A stretch of DNA of 11,831 bases from a bacterium. GTDB taxonomy: Bacteria; Spirochaetota; UBA4802; UBA5550. Position numbers and translations under genes: made by a program. Each line of letters opens with the position of its first letter. The stretch's first letter is position 1. The notes beneath the pieces were generated by a model, which worked only from the letters and a program-made list of their open reading frames with translations, was not told the DNA's origin and did no database searches. The stretch spans positions 1 to 11,831 of the forward strand of contig JAAENB010001038.1 of assembly GCA_024224995.1 (NCBI GenBank), written 5' to 3'. Below are positions 1 to 6,010 of the stretch, in pieces.

Positions 1-2
1 AT

Positions 3-593
3 TTTTCAAATACAACATATATATACCAGTTCTTTTTGTCTGTTTTGTTTATCTCGTTATGTAAAGCCAGTGCAAATAATGATATTATAATTGGTACTGT
101 AGATAAAGGCCGTTATGGATTACCAGGCGATGTCATGAGCATGACAGGGATGTTTGTTCTAACTCTTCCCTTTCGAATGGGAATTGATCCCGCGATGAGC
201 TTTGAAGCTTTTTATAAAAAGATAATCAATAAAAAAAGAAAGATAAATGTAAATAAGAGGTATCCTATAGGTTTAATAAAAGAGGATTTAGCCGCAATTC
301 ATAAAAAGGATATGGATTTATTTGATGTCATTTTATGCTATGAAGAGGTTGATTTTTCCATAAACGACTCCGGGTCAAAGCTCACAATTGATTGGCTGTT
401 TAAAGAGACAATAGCAACACCAATAGTCAGTTATGTTATCAATGAAAAGGACGGAACTTTAACCCTGAAATTTTATCATCAAATTGATTATTTTTCCGAA
501 ACCGAAATAGATGATTTATATAATGATATGGTTCTTTTAATAAATCGAGTCTTAGACAATCCTCAAATAACAATTGAAGATTTATTAATATGA
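3..593 (+). CDS. NRPS condensation domain, C-terminal part (5' end outside window)
   Basis: The frame is open to the left edge, so the gene begins outside the window; the TTG at 36 is not a credible start. The visible residues match the second half of a non-ribosomal peptide synthetase condensation domain, which joins an upstream acyl or peptidyl thioester to a downstream amino acid. Seen: a helix (TTYIYQFFLSVLFISL), then NNDIIIGTVDKGR, corresponding to the family's 'D-vvvGtp-aGR' segment; TGMFVLTLPFR, matching core motif C5 (GxFVNTxxxR) with Leu for the usual Asn; and KKDMDLFDVILCYEE, in the place of motif C7. The HHxxxDG catalytic motif would lie upstream, so activity cannot be judged. The protein stops right after the domain (DNPQITIEDLLI) with no adenylation or carrier domain following. 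It is therefore a stand-alone or terminal condensation domain. The thioesterase 25 bp downstream supports a peptide or lipopeptide pathway. The family call is firm; the product is unknown. Confidence 0.82.
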   Translation, partial: FSNTTYIYQFFLSVLFISLCKASANNDIIIGTVDKGRYGLPGDVMSMTGMFVLTLPFRMGIDPAMSFEAFYKKIINKKRKINVNKRYPIGLIKEDLAAIHKKDMDLFDVILCYEEVDFSINDSGSKLTIDWLFKETIATPIVSYVINEKDGTLTLKFYHQIDYFSETEIDDLYNDMVLLINRVLDNPQITIEDLLI

Positions 594-618
594 GCTTAAA
601 AAAAGCAAGGAAAAAGAT

Positions 619-1056
619 ATGACACGAATAAAAGTAGAATTGCCGGATACGTTTCATTATGGATTCACCATGCCGGTGTTAATTGGGGATATCAATCATG
701 GCAACCATTTCAGTAATGACGCGGTATTGCGTTTTGTAAACGAAGGACGAGCTCGGTTTTTAAATGAAATGGGGCTTAGTGACTTTGATATTGGCGACGG
801 TATTTCATCTATAGCGAGCGGTCTTGTTATAAAATATATCTCTCCCGCTTATTATGGAGATATATTAAAAGTTGAGGTTGCGTATGTGGGCCATAGAGCA
901 GTAGAGTTTACCCTGGCATATAGAATATCTCATACTACAACCGGGCAAGAGGTTGCCAGGGCCGTAACCGGCCTTGTTTGTGTTGACGGCAAAAACGAAA
1001 AGATGGCTAAAGTCCCGGAAATCTTTATTGAGAAAATAGCTCAGCATTTTGAATAA
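619..1056 (+). CDS. Hotdog-fold acyl-CoA thioesterase (YbgC/FadM/4HBT-like)
   Basis: A 145-residue protein of the usual size for a single hotdog domain of the 4-hydroxybenzoyl-CoA thioesterase superfamily, which hydrolyses acyl-CoA or acyl-carrier thioesters in the cytoplasm. The N-terminal active-site segment is clear: VLIGDINHGNHFSNDAVLRF followed by NEGRARFL (residues about 20-48). It corresponds to the family's 'D-xN-x-GH-xxNDAxL...eaRxxFL', with Asp24 as the likely catalytic carboxylate. Residues about 66-120 (SGLVIKYISPAYYGDILKVEV, then EVARAVTGLVCVD) give the central strands. The ATG at 619 is chosen because AAGG lies 8-11 bases upstream. It starts 25 bp after the condensation-domain gene on the same strand, so co-transcription is likely. 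It could release or edit acyl groups for that synthetase, but substrate and partnership are inference; a general housekeeping thioesterase is the alternative. Confidence 0.85.
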   Translation: MTRIKVELPDTFHYGFTMPVLIGDINHGNHFSNDAVLRFVNEGRARFLNEMGLSDFDIGDGISSIASGLVIKYISPAYYGDILKVEVAYVGHRAVEFTLAYRISHTTTGQEVARAVTGLVCVDGKNEKMAKVPEIFIEKIAQHFE

Positions 1057-1070
1057 TCCTCTTGTTATTT

Positions 1071-1367
1071 ATGAAGCTAAACAATAATCATATACTTAAA
1101 ATATTTTTTATCCTGTTTATATTGGTTGTTTCATTTCCGGTTGTTGCCCTGGAACCTGTTATAATTGATAAAGCAATCGATAGTCGGTCAATTGGTCCTA
1201 TTGGAAAAAATATTGAATACATTGAAGACACAGGTAACAGTTTAAGTATAAATGATGTTGTCGGCAAAACTTTTTTATGGAAACGGTTTAATAGTCTGGA
1301 TTATGAGAATAAAGTAAAAAACGAGGGAGATTTGTATTATATTATTCCGGCAGGCTACGAGATATAA
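1071..1367 (+). pseudogene. Truncated 7TMR-DISM-like extracellular sensor fragment
   Basis: This 98-residue ORF begins with a basic, hydrophobic signal peptide (MKLNNNHILK then FFILFILVVSFPVVA, residues 1-29). The following PIGKNIEYIEDTGNSLSINDVVGKTF resembles the start of the 7TMR-DISM extracellular domain, typically '...lg..leyleDpsgxLtiedv...'. In that family the domain is followed by seven membrane helices and a signalling output, giving proteins of several hundred residues. Here the frame stops after YYIIPAGYEI, before the domain is complete, and no continuation in another frame was seen downstream. It starts 14 bp after the thioesterase stop with no convincing Shine-Dalgarno sequence at ATG 1071; a TTG at 1062 is possible. 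I read it as a 3'-truncated remnant of a sensor gene. A genuine short secreted protein is the alternative. The family match is moderate because so little of the domain is present. Confidence 0.5.
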
Positions 1368-1405
1368 CCCGGAAATTCACATATCCGGCGGAAGCTATGG
1401 GCGGA

Positions 1406-1421
1406 GCAGGGTTCCCCCTGC
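1406..1421. terminator. GC hairpin between converging gene remnants
   Basis: GCAGGG and CCCTGC form a perfect 6-bp stem around a TTCC loop. The hairpin sits in the 69-bp gap between the DISM fragment (stop at 1367) and the oppositely oriented adhesin fragment (stop at 1437-1439). The position suits a bidirectional terminator, but the downstream tract on the plus strand (CCCTCTTTC) is T-poor. It may equally be another small palindromic repeat. Confidence 0.25.
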
Positions 1422-1436
1422 CCCTCTTTCGTGAGA

Positions 1437-1823
1437 TTACTCAGCCTGGAATAAGACTCCGGCTGTCCAATTATAGGCATCGATAACGGATCTATTAGCT
1501 CCCCCGCTCACACTGGAAAAAGAACCAGCGGCTACGTTCTGAATTCCCCCGCTCACAGTAGAATATGCACCATCTATATGATTTTTATATCCAGCAACGA
1601 GCCCGCCATGAGAGGAATAATTATGATATGCACCAATGATAAGATTATTTGAGCCTGATCTGTAATTGCCAATGGCTCGTGCCTCATTATACCCCACAAT
1701 CAAATTACCACGACCGTTTTCTGTTCCATGAGTTGAGCCCGAACCGCTTACAATCTGCACATTGAGACCGCTAAATCGTATTGTCGGATGCCCTGTAGCA
1801 GGATCGGTTAACCCTACACTTTT
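1437..1823 (-). pseudogene. YadA-head-like surface protein, C-terminal fragment
   Basis: The minus-strand frame is open from just after a TAA at 1824-1826 to the stop at 1437. It has no ATG start, no ribosome binding site and no signal peptide; a GTG at 1760 is the only plausible internal start. The translation begins near DPATGHPTIRFSGLNVQIV. It then carries repeats typical of the left-handed parallel beta-roll head of trimeric autotransporters: GNLIVGYNE, NNLIIGAYHNYSS, GGLVAGYKN, then AYSTVSGGIQN and SFSSVSGGAN. It ends DAYNWTAGVLFQAE. In intact proteins of this type these repeats follow a signal peptide and a coiled stalk, which are missing. This is most likely a 5'-truncated remnant of a secreted adhesin or surface lipoprotein. 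Family recognition is good; expression is doubtful. It faces the DISM remnant across 69 bp, so both genes appear broken at the same locus. Confidence 0.65.
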
Positions 1824-1870
1824 TTAAAATTATTCTTGAAAAATACAGGGAAGCAATTCCCTAAAATATA

Positions 1871-1899
1871 TTGACAACCAGCCCCAAATATGATATCAT
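1871..1899 (+). promoter_or_regulatory. Sigma-70-type promoter, near-consensus, giving an almost leaderless mRNA
   Basis: A perfect -35 box TTGACA (1871-1876), a 17-bp spacer and a -10 box TATCAT (1894-1899, five of six consensus bases) are present. Transcription would start around 1905-1907, only 3-5 bases before the ATG at 1910, which has no Shine-Dalgarno sequence. The TTG of the -35 box also happens to be in frame with the gene and can mislead start prediction. Confidence 0.6.
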
Positions 1900-1909
1900 A
1901 AATCATAAA

Positions 1910-2470
1910 ATGAATAAAAAAAGCCCATTTAAAAAAATTCAATTACTACCCCCCCTTATGTGTCTGCTCTTAGGCACAATATCCGTCTTGTTGGGGGTAT
2001 ACGCGAATTACGCCTGGAATCCTAAAAAAGTCTCCTGGGGAAAAGACGAATTTTTAATCAGGACTTCCAGGGAACGACAGGCAATAGCATTCAATATTAC
2101 CCATAAGGCCGGGGATAGGCCGGGTCTATCCCTCTACGGCTCCACAGACTCAATGTGTGACGATCCCTACTTAATGCATCTCGACGTAAATGGGGACCGC
2201 GCGCGGGATCTTTATTTTCATCATTGCGGAGGTCATGGTTTCGTAACCTATGAGGAGAAATCGGGCAAGCTCCGGTACAAAAACCTGGGCCAGTACGACC
2301 CGGAAGATCTACCTCGTGTTCCCGGCTTTTGGTCACGCGAAATTCATAACCGTGGAGCAAGAACGATTCTGGGGGGAGGCGCTTGTATATTAATAGGGAT
2401 AATATGGCTCATCGTTATACTACTAATCTTCTTATTCAAGCGCCATGCCCCAAAAAATCAACCGGAATAA
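1910..2470 (+). CDS. Two-TM protein with a calcium-loop-like motif, unknown function
   Basis: A 186-residue protein from the ATG at 1910. I do not recognise the family. It has a short basic N-terminus (MNKKSPFKK), a first membrane helix at about 13-33 (PPLMCLLLGTISVLLGVYA), a soluble middle of about 120 residues, and a second membrane helix at about 153-177 (LGGGACILIGIIWLIVILLI) followed by a basic tail. The predicted topology puts the middle part in the periplasm with both ends in the cytoplasm. That part contains D92-V-N94-G-D96-R-A-R-D100, which has the spacing of the Asp/Asn calcium-binding loops of VCBS/FG-GAP or dockerin-type proteins. It also contains HHCGGHG (104-110), with C83 and C106 as a possible disulphide pair. 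The start rests on the promoter at 1871-1899. The next gene is convergent and separated by a GC-rich repeat. It appears a real single gene; its role is unknown. Confidence 0.68.
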   Translation: MNKKSPFKKIQLLPPLMCLLLGTISVLLGVYANYAWNPKKVSWGKDEFLIRTSRERQAIAFNITHKAGDRPGLSLYGSTDSMCDDPYLMHLDVNGDRARDLYFHHCGGHGFVTYEEKSGKLRYKNLGQYDPEDLPRVPGFWSREIHNRGARTILGGGACILIGIIWLIVILLIFLFKRHAPKNQPE

Positions 2471-2487
2471 TTCCGGAGTATCTTTAA

Positions 2488-2642
2488 CCCATTTTAGCCC
2501 GGGGTTTCAACCCCTCGCAGGGGCCGCACCCCTCGCAGGGGCCGCACCCCTCGTTAAATCTCACCAAAAACCAACCCGTAAAGACGTTGCACGCAACGTC
2601 TCTCTTTCTCAAAAACCAGCCCTTTCCGGAATCCCCAAAAAC
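2488..2642 (+). repeat. Long direct repeat, copy 1 (155 bp)
   Basis: This starts at CCCATTTTAGCCCGGGG and ends at CCCCAAAAAC. It is matched by 4089-4261 in the same orientation, with three substitutions by my reading plus one extra 18-bp unit in the second copy. Its modules in order are: a GGGGTT-TC-AACCCC hairpin; CCCCTCGCAGGGG hairpin units joined by CCGCA; a linker with CTCACCAAAAACC; the palindrome AGACGTTGC-AC-GCAACGTCT (2582-2601); and a tail with CTTTCCGGAA. It lies between the stop of the two-TM gene and the 3' end of the ankyrin gene. Open frames across it on both strands are by-products of its composition. Confidence 0.9.
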
Positions 2643-2674
2643 GCGCCCGGGAACTTCAAGAAAGCGATAAGCCT

Positions 2675-3955
2675 CTATCTATGGTCTGGTTTTGCACCAT
2701 ATTTAACCAGAATCTCAATCATTTCTACATCATAATGCATCGCAGCTAATTTCAAAGCAGTCTCACCATCTTTGCTCCTCAAATTAACACCAGCGCCTTT
2801 TAGCAGCAAATATTCCACAACTTCAATATTACCATGACTTGACGCGACCATTAAAGCAGTATACCCAAAATTATAATCCTTATTATTGAGATTAGCCCCT
2901 TTTGAGATTAAATATTTCACAACGTTAATATGACCATCACGAGATGCACTCATTAAAGCAGTATAACCATAACTATCTTTGCTATTTGCATCAGCGCCTT
3001 TAAATAATAAATATTTAACAACGCCCAGATGCCCGCGACTTGAAGCGTCTGTTAAAGCAAAGCCCCCAAAATTATCTTTATTATTTAAAAGAGCGCCATT
3101 ACGCAATAAAAACTTAACAACGGATAAATGACCATTATATGAAGATAAGCTTAAGGGAGAACGGCCGCCTTTATCCATAGCATTAACATCAGCTCCTTTT
3201 GAGATTAAATATTTAACAACGTTGAGGTGTCCATTTTCAGAAGCAATAATTAAGGCAGTATTATCATCTTCATCCGTAGCGTTAACGTTAGCGCCTTTTG
3301 ATATAATATATTTAACAACATTGATATATCCTTCTTGAGACGCGCCCATTAAAGCAGTATAACCGCGTTTATCTTTAGCAGTATAAATATCCGCACCTTT
3401 ATATTTGGGTTCCAAAAGCTTAACAACCGAAAGATGGCCGCTGCTGCATGCCTGCATTAAAGCAGTTTGACCGGAAGTATTTTTAGCAGTAACATCTGCG
3501 CCTCCGGATAATAAGTATCTAACTAAATTTAAAGACCCATTTGTGGAAGCAAAAATTAAACAGGTATCACCGGTTATAGACTTAGCATGAATATCAGCAC
3601 CATGAGATACTAAAAATTCCACAATTTCCGGATGACCGGCAACAGAAGCCCTCATAACAGCAGTAGCTCCATCTTTACCTTGAGCGCGAACATCAGCACC
3701 ACCCGATACCAAATATTTTACAACTTCAACATGCCCGGCTTCTGAGGCCTTTCTTAACGCGGTAAATCCCCATTTACCTCTAGCGTCAATATCAGCACCA
3801 TTAGAGATTAAAGTCTTAATTTTCTCAATATCACCATCTTCAGCAGCAGCACAAAGCATTAGACCATCTTTAGTACTATCAATTTTTTTTCCACAGTTTA
3901 CTATTGTGAAAGATATTAAAATAATAGATAATAATAATATAACAATTTTATTCAT
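2675..3955 (-). CDS. Ankyrin-repeat lipoprotein, 12 repeats
   Basis: A 426-residue protein. Residues 1-21 are a lipoprotein signal peptide (hydrophobic ILLLSIILISFTIVN followed by C21). The box I-V-N-C is off the strict L-A-G-C consensus but fits the looser spirochaetal pattern, so the mature protein is probably lipid-anchored and extracytoplasmic. From residue 30 to the end there are 12 ankyrin repeats of about 33 residues, with consensus G-x-TALMxAS-xxGHLxVVKYLISKGADVNAKD. Repeat 5 has a small insertion (EPKYKGADIY). The array caps well at both ends, so the gene looks complete. Ankyrin arrays bind proteins; nothing indicates the partner. ATG at 3955 is supported by GAGG about 8-9 bases upstream. 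The gene is bracketed by the nearly identical direct repeats at 2488-2642 and 4089-4261. Together they could behave as one unit that can be deleted or duplicated by recombination. Confidence 0.92.
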   Translation of the reverse strand: MNKIVILLLSIILISFTIVNCGKKIDSTKDGLMLCAAAEDGDIEKIKTLISNGADIDARGKWGFTALRKASEAGHVEVVKYLVSGGADVRAQGKDGATAVMRASVAGHPEIVEFLVSHGADIHAKSITGDTCLIFASTNGSLNLVRYLLSGGADVTAKNTSGQTALMQACSSGHLSVVKLLEPKYKGADIYTAKDKRGYTALMGASQEGYINVVKYIISKGANVNATDEDDNTALIIASENGHLNVVKYLISKGADVNAMDKGGRSPLSLSSYNGHLSVVKFLLRNGALLNNKDNFGGFALTDASSRGHLGVVKYLLFKGADANSKDSYGYTALMSASRDGHINVVKYLISKGANLNNKDYNFGYTALMVASSHGNIEVVEYLLLKGAGVNLRSKDGETALKLAAMHYDVEMIEILVKYGAKPDHR

Positions 3956-3983
3956 TTTCCAACCTCAAAATATTCTTTTTCAA

Positions 3984-4012
3984 GGAATACCAATTTGATA
4001 AAACAACGTCAA
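3984..4012 (-). promoter_or_regulatory. Possible promoter of the ankyrin gene
   Basis: On the minus strand, TTGACG (4007-4012, five of six consensus) is followed by a 17-bp spacer and TATTCC (3984-3989, only three of six). Transcription would start near 3977, giving a short leader before the ATG at 3955. The -35 box is good and the -10 box poor. Confidence 0.3.
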
Positions 4013-4088
4013 GCGTCTTTTTGATACACCTTTATCAATAATTGTTTCTTCTCAGGGGCTTGTGATCGTTTGTATTACAAGAAACAAC

Positions 4089-4261
4089 CCCATTTTAGCC
4101 CGGGGTTTTAACCCCTCGCAGGGGCCGCACCCCTCGCAGGGGCCGCACCCCTCGCAGGGGCCGCACCCCTCGTTAAATCTCACCAAAAACCAACCCGTAA
4201 AGACGTTGCACGCAACGTCTCCCTTTCTCAAAAACCAGCCCTTTCCGGAACCCCCAAAAAC
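4089..4261 (+). repeat. Long direct repeat, copy 2 (173 bp)
   Basis: The same element as 2488-2642 in the same orientation, here just beyond the 5' end of the ankyrin gene. It differs by three base changes and one additional 18-bp CCGCACCCCTCGCAGGGG unit, which accounts exactly for the 18-bp length difference. It carries the same AGACGTTGC-AC-GCAACGTCT palindrome (4201-4220). The rest of the gap up to 4340 is AT-rich with nothing else recognised. Confidence 0.9.
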
Positions 4262-4340
4262 AATAAATATAAACACTGACAATATATATACATTTTTCTC
4301 AAACGAATAACACATTCTTAAAAAAAATCTAAAAAAACAA

Positions 4341-4370
4341 TTGACTCTTTAAAAGCATCAACAGCATCAT
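4341..4370 (+). promoter_or_regulatory. Possible promoter of the hydrolase gene
   Basis: TTGACT (4341-4346, five of six) and CATCAT (4365-4370, four of six) are separated by 18 bp, within an AT-rich stretch. Transcription would start near 4377, giving a leader of about 117 bases that includes the hairpin at 4423-4460. Confidence 0.35.
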
Positions 4371-4422
4371 GCCTTAAAACATCGAGTACGCTGAAACGTT
4401 GTGCGAAAGAGATGCGCCGAAC

Positions 4423-4460
4423 TTTATAATAAGAGGGCATCCGTGCCCGCCTGTTATAAA
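4423..4460 (+). promoter_or_regulatory. Imperfect 38-bp inverted repeat in the hydrolase leader
   Basis: The arms TTTATAA (4423-4429) and TTATAAA (4454-4460), and the inner arms GGGCA (4435-4439) and TGCCC (4444-4448), share one exact centre around a TCCG loop. A G-C pair and a G-U pair add to the stem. It ends 22 bp before the GGAGG of the hydrolase. It could be an operator, an mRNA structure in the leader, or a small palindromic repeat. It does not resemble the GC-rich repeats nearby. Confidence 0.5.
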
Positions 4461-4493
4461 TGCAGTAAATAGATTTTATAATGGAGGCTTATA

Positions 4494-5414
4494 ATGAACC
4501 AGACGAATACACGCTCTTCAAAAAACACAGAGGAAATTCTCCAGGTATACAAATCACCAGCAGGGTACGATAAAATGATATCCCTGTATGAAAGTTGTCT
4601 TCAAAAAACATCAATTCCATATGAGGAACTGGATGTAGAAACAACCTGGGGCACAACCCATGTAATAAAAAGCGGGTTAAAAAATAAAAAACCCCTGGTT
4701 GTTCTTCATGGCAACACAATAAACGCGCCATTGATGTTTATGCTTTCACCGGAATTGACTCAAGACTTTGTTGTTTACTATGTCGACATCATGGGTCAGC
4801 TCGGAAAAAGCGTCCCACGGAAAATTCCCGTTAAGAAAATTGAACTGACCAATTGGCTCAATGAAGTTTTCACCGGGCTCAACATTGAAAAGGCCCATAT
4901 TCTGGGCTCTTCATATGGAAGTTATATTGCCCAGTGCTTTCTCCAAAATCATCCTGAAAAAGTAAATAAACTGGTTTTGACATTATATACGTTTTTAAAA
5001 AAGCAGGGATATCTCTCTCCTCTATTGCTTATAAAGCTGTTGTACTATAGCCAGAAAAAAAACCTCGCTGCTACAGAGAAGCTTTTAGATAGTATAAGCG
5101 GCAGTAAGATAAAAGATAGTGAAGTTAACAATATTGTTATAGAATTTTTCACCAATGCGTTTAAGCATACCAGGAATGGCAGGCAAGTGCTGGAATCATC
5201 AACGGTTGAAGCTTTAAAAGCAATAAACTCACCAGTACAAATTATTATTGGAGAACAAGACCCATTCTTCAACGCGAAAAAAGGTGAAGATCTATGCAGA
5301 GAGGTAAATAATCCCTGTATAAATTTCAATATGATACCCGGAATGGGACATTTCACTAATGACAGGAGCGAAGAAATATATGGAAAGGCGGCGAATTTTT
5401 TAAAGCAGACATAA
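4494..5414 (+). CDS. Alpha/beta-hydrolase fold enzyme
   Basis: A 306-residue cytoplasmic alpha/beta hydrolase of typical length for the family. The order is classical: PLVVLHGN (67-74) with the HG oxyanion motif; VVYYVDIMGQLGKS (93-106); the nucleophile elbow GSSYG with Ser140 (138-142); a helical cap rich in Leu and Lys (about 165-240); the acid residue in IIGEQDPFF (Asp256); and the histidine in GMGHF (His286). The full Ser-Asp-His triad is therefore present. Such enzymes hydrolyse esters, amides, lactones or C-C bonds, and the sequence does not tell which. ATG 4494 is preceded by a strong GGAGG at 4483-4487. There is no signal peptide. It stands alone: a possible promoter and hairpin lie upstream, and a palindromic repeat follows 17 bp after the stop. 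Confidence 0.9.
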   Translation: MNQTNTRSSKNTEEILQVYKSPAGYDKMISLYESCLQKTSIPYEELDVETTWGTTHVIKSGLKNKKPLVVLHGNTINAPLMFMLSPELTQDFVVYYVDIMGQLGKSVPRKIPVKKIELTNWLNEVFTGLNIEKAHILGSSYGSYIAQCFLQNHPEKVNKLVLTLYTFLKKQGYLSPLLLIKLLYYSQKKNLAATEKLLDSISGSKIKDSEVNNIVIEFFTNAFKHTRNGRQVLESSTVEALKAINSPVQIIIGEQDPFFNAKKGEDLCREVNNPCINFNMIPGMGHFTNDRSEEIYGKAANFLKQT

Positions 5415-5430
5415 GGTATTCGGTACACGC

Positions 5431-5492
5431 AGAGACGTTGCGCGTAGGGGCACGGCGTGCCGTGCCCTACGCAAAAACGTCCCTGAGCGGAG
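5431..5492 (+). repeat. Palindromic dispersed repeat (GTAGGGGCACGGC type)
   Basis: AGAGACGTTGC is followed by a long near-perfect inverted repeat: GCGTAGGGGCACGGC (5442-5456) and GCCGTGCCCTACGC (5459-5472), with one bulged G. It ends in CCCTGAGCGGAG (5481-5492), whose reverse complement recurs inside 11698-11717. The AGACGTTGC module is shared with 2582, 4201 and 11812. There is no T-tract after the hairpin, so it is a poor intrinsic terminator for the hydrolase despite its position. I recall very similar palindromes from unrelated bacterial phyla. Confidence 0.75.
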
Positions 5493-5499
5493 GCAGCGA

Positions 5500-5815
5500 A
5501 AAAACTTCGCCCGCCTGGCAGCAGCTAACCCCGGGAACCAGGCACACCTGGAATCTCCACGTCCGGAGAAACCGCAATCAAATGAGCGGGTACAACGCCT
5601 TTATCGGGTATAATATGAAACGCCTCATAGCGGGAAAAACCATAGTATTATATAGAAGAATAGAAAACAGAGCCTTCAGGAAATACCTCACAACCAAACC
5701 CCGCAGCAGCAGAGAAATAGACGATAGCATGTATATATACGCGCAAGAACTGCTCAAAAAAGCGGAAACCTATAGCCTCGTTTCAAAGCAACCCCAAAGA
5801 GTGCTTAGAGAGTAA
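5500..5815 (+). pseudogene. Probable 5'-truncated ORF, middle similar to phage-structural-type C-termini
   Basis: The open frame runs from at least the TTG at 5438 to a TAA at 5813-5815, but its first part (to about 5492) is repeat sequence and not a credible N-terminus. From about 5500 the translation contains WQQLTPGTRHTWN, then QMSGYNAFIGYNMKRLIAGK. This resembles the '(W)xxLTPxqrxaWNxx...xxSGfnaFvxlN' tail of phage-like structural proteins in many genomes. The last 55 residues are basic and unrecognised (LYRRIENRAFRKYLTTKPRS and following). In-frame ATGs at 5582 and in IGYNMKRL have no good Shine-Dalgarno sequence. I infer a gene whose 5' end was removed or replaced when the repeat arrived. 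A complete short protein starting at 5582 is the alternative. Confidence is low. Confidence 0.4.
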
Positions 5816-5919
5816 TCAAAGAGCACCCAGCTCCTGACCGGGCAGCACCGACCCGGCGGAAAGAAAGGGCACTTTTAGAACCCGGGATAACATCTTCGGG
5901 AACAGACCCGTAAAAACGA

Positions 5920-5961
5920 TTGTGTGCAGAGAAGAGGCATACCTCTCCCCACTACACACAA
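5920..5961. repeat. Hairpin in the gap after the truncated ORF
   Basis: TTGTGTG (5920-5926) pairs with CACACAA (5955-5961), and AGAGG (5933-5937) with CCTCT (5942-5946) around a CATA loop. An unpaired internal loop separates the two stems. It lies between the 3' ends of the plus-strand ORF and the minus-strand collar gene. It could act as a terminator or be a dispersed palindrome. No T-tract directly follows on either strand. Confidence 0.4.
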
Positions 5962-6010
5962 CGCCTCCGTAAAAAAACCTCAAACTTTTTTATCCCCCCT
6001 CCCTCACGCT

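Noticed and set aside
2510..2560. CRISPR-like repetition at the 18-bp units
   Set aside because: The units are contiguous with no unique spacers, and no cas genes are present.
2445..2735. 96-residue plus-strand ORF with repeated PLAGAAPLAGAAP
   Set aside because: It is a translation of the GC-rich direct repeat; the opposite strand gives similar Gly/Pro/Cys repeats and there is no start signal.
2488..4261. Integron gene cassette with attC sites
   Set aside because: The flanking repeats do not show attC core-site architecture and no integron integrase is visible.
4052..4315. ORFs on both strands with GPCEG or PHPSQ repeats
   Set aside because: They are generated by the 18-bp unit of the second direct repeat, not by a gene.
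5442..5480. Intrinsic terminator for the hydrolase
   Set aside because: The hairpin is strong but is followed by AAAAACGT rather than a T-tract, and its sequence belongs to the dispersed repeats.
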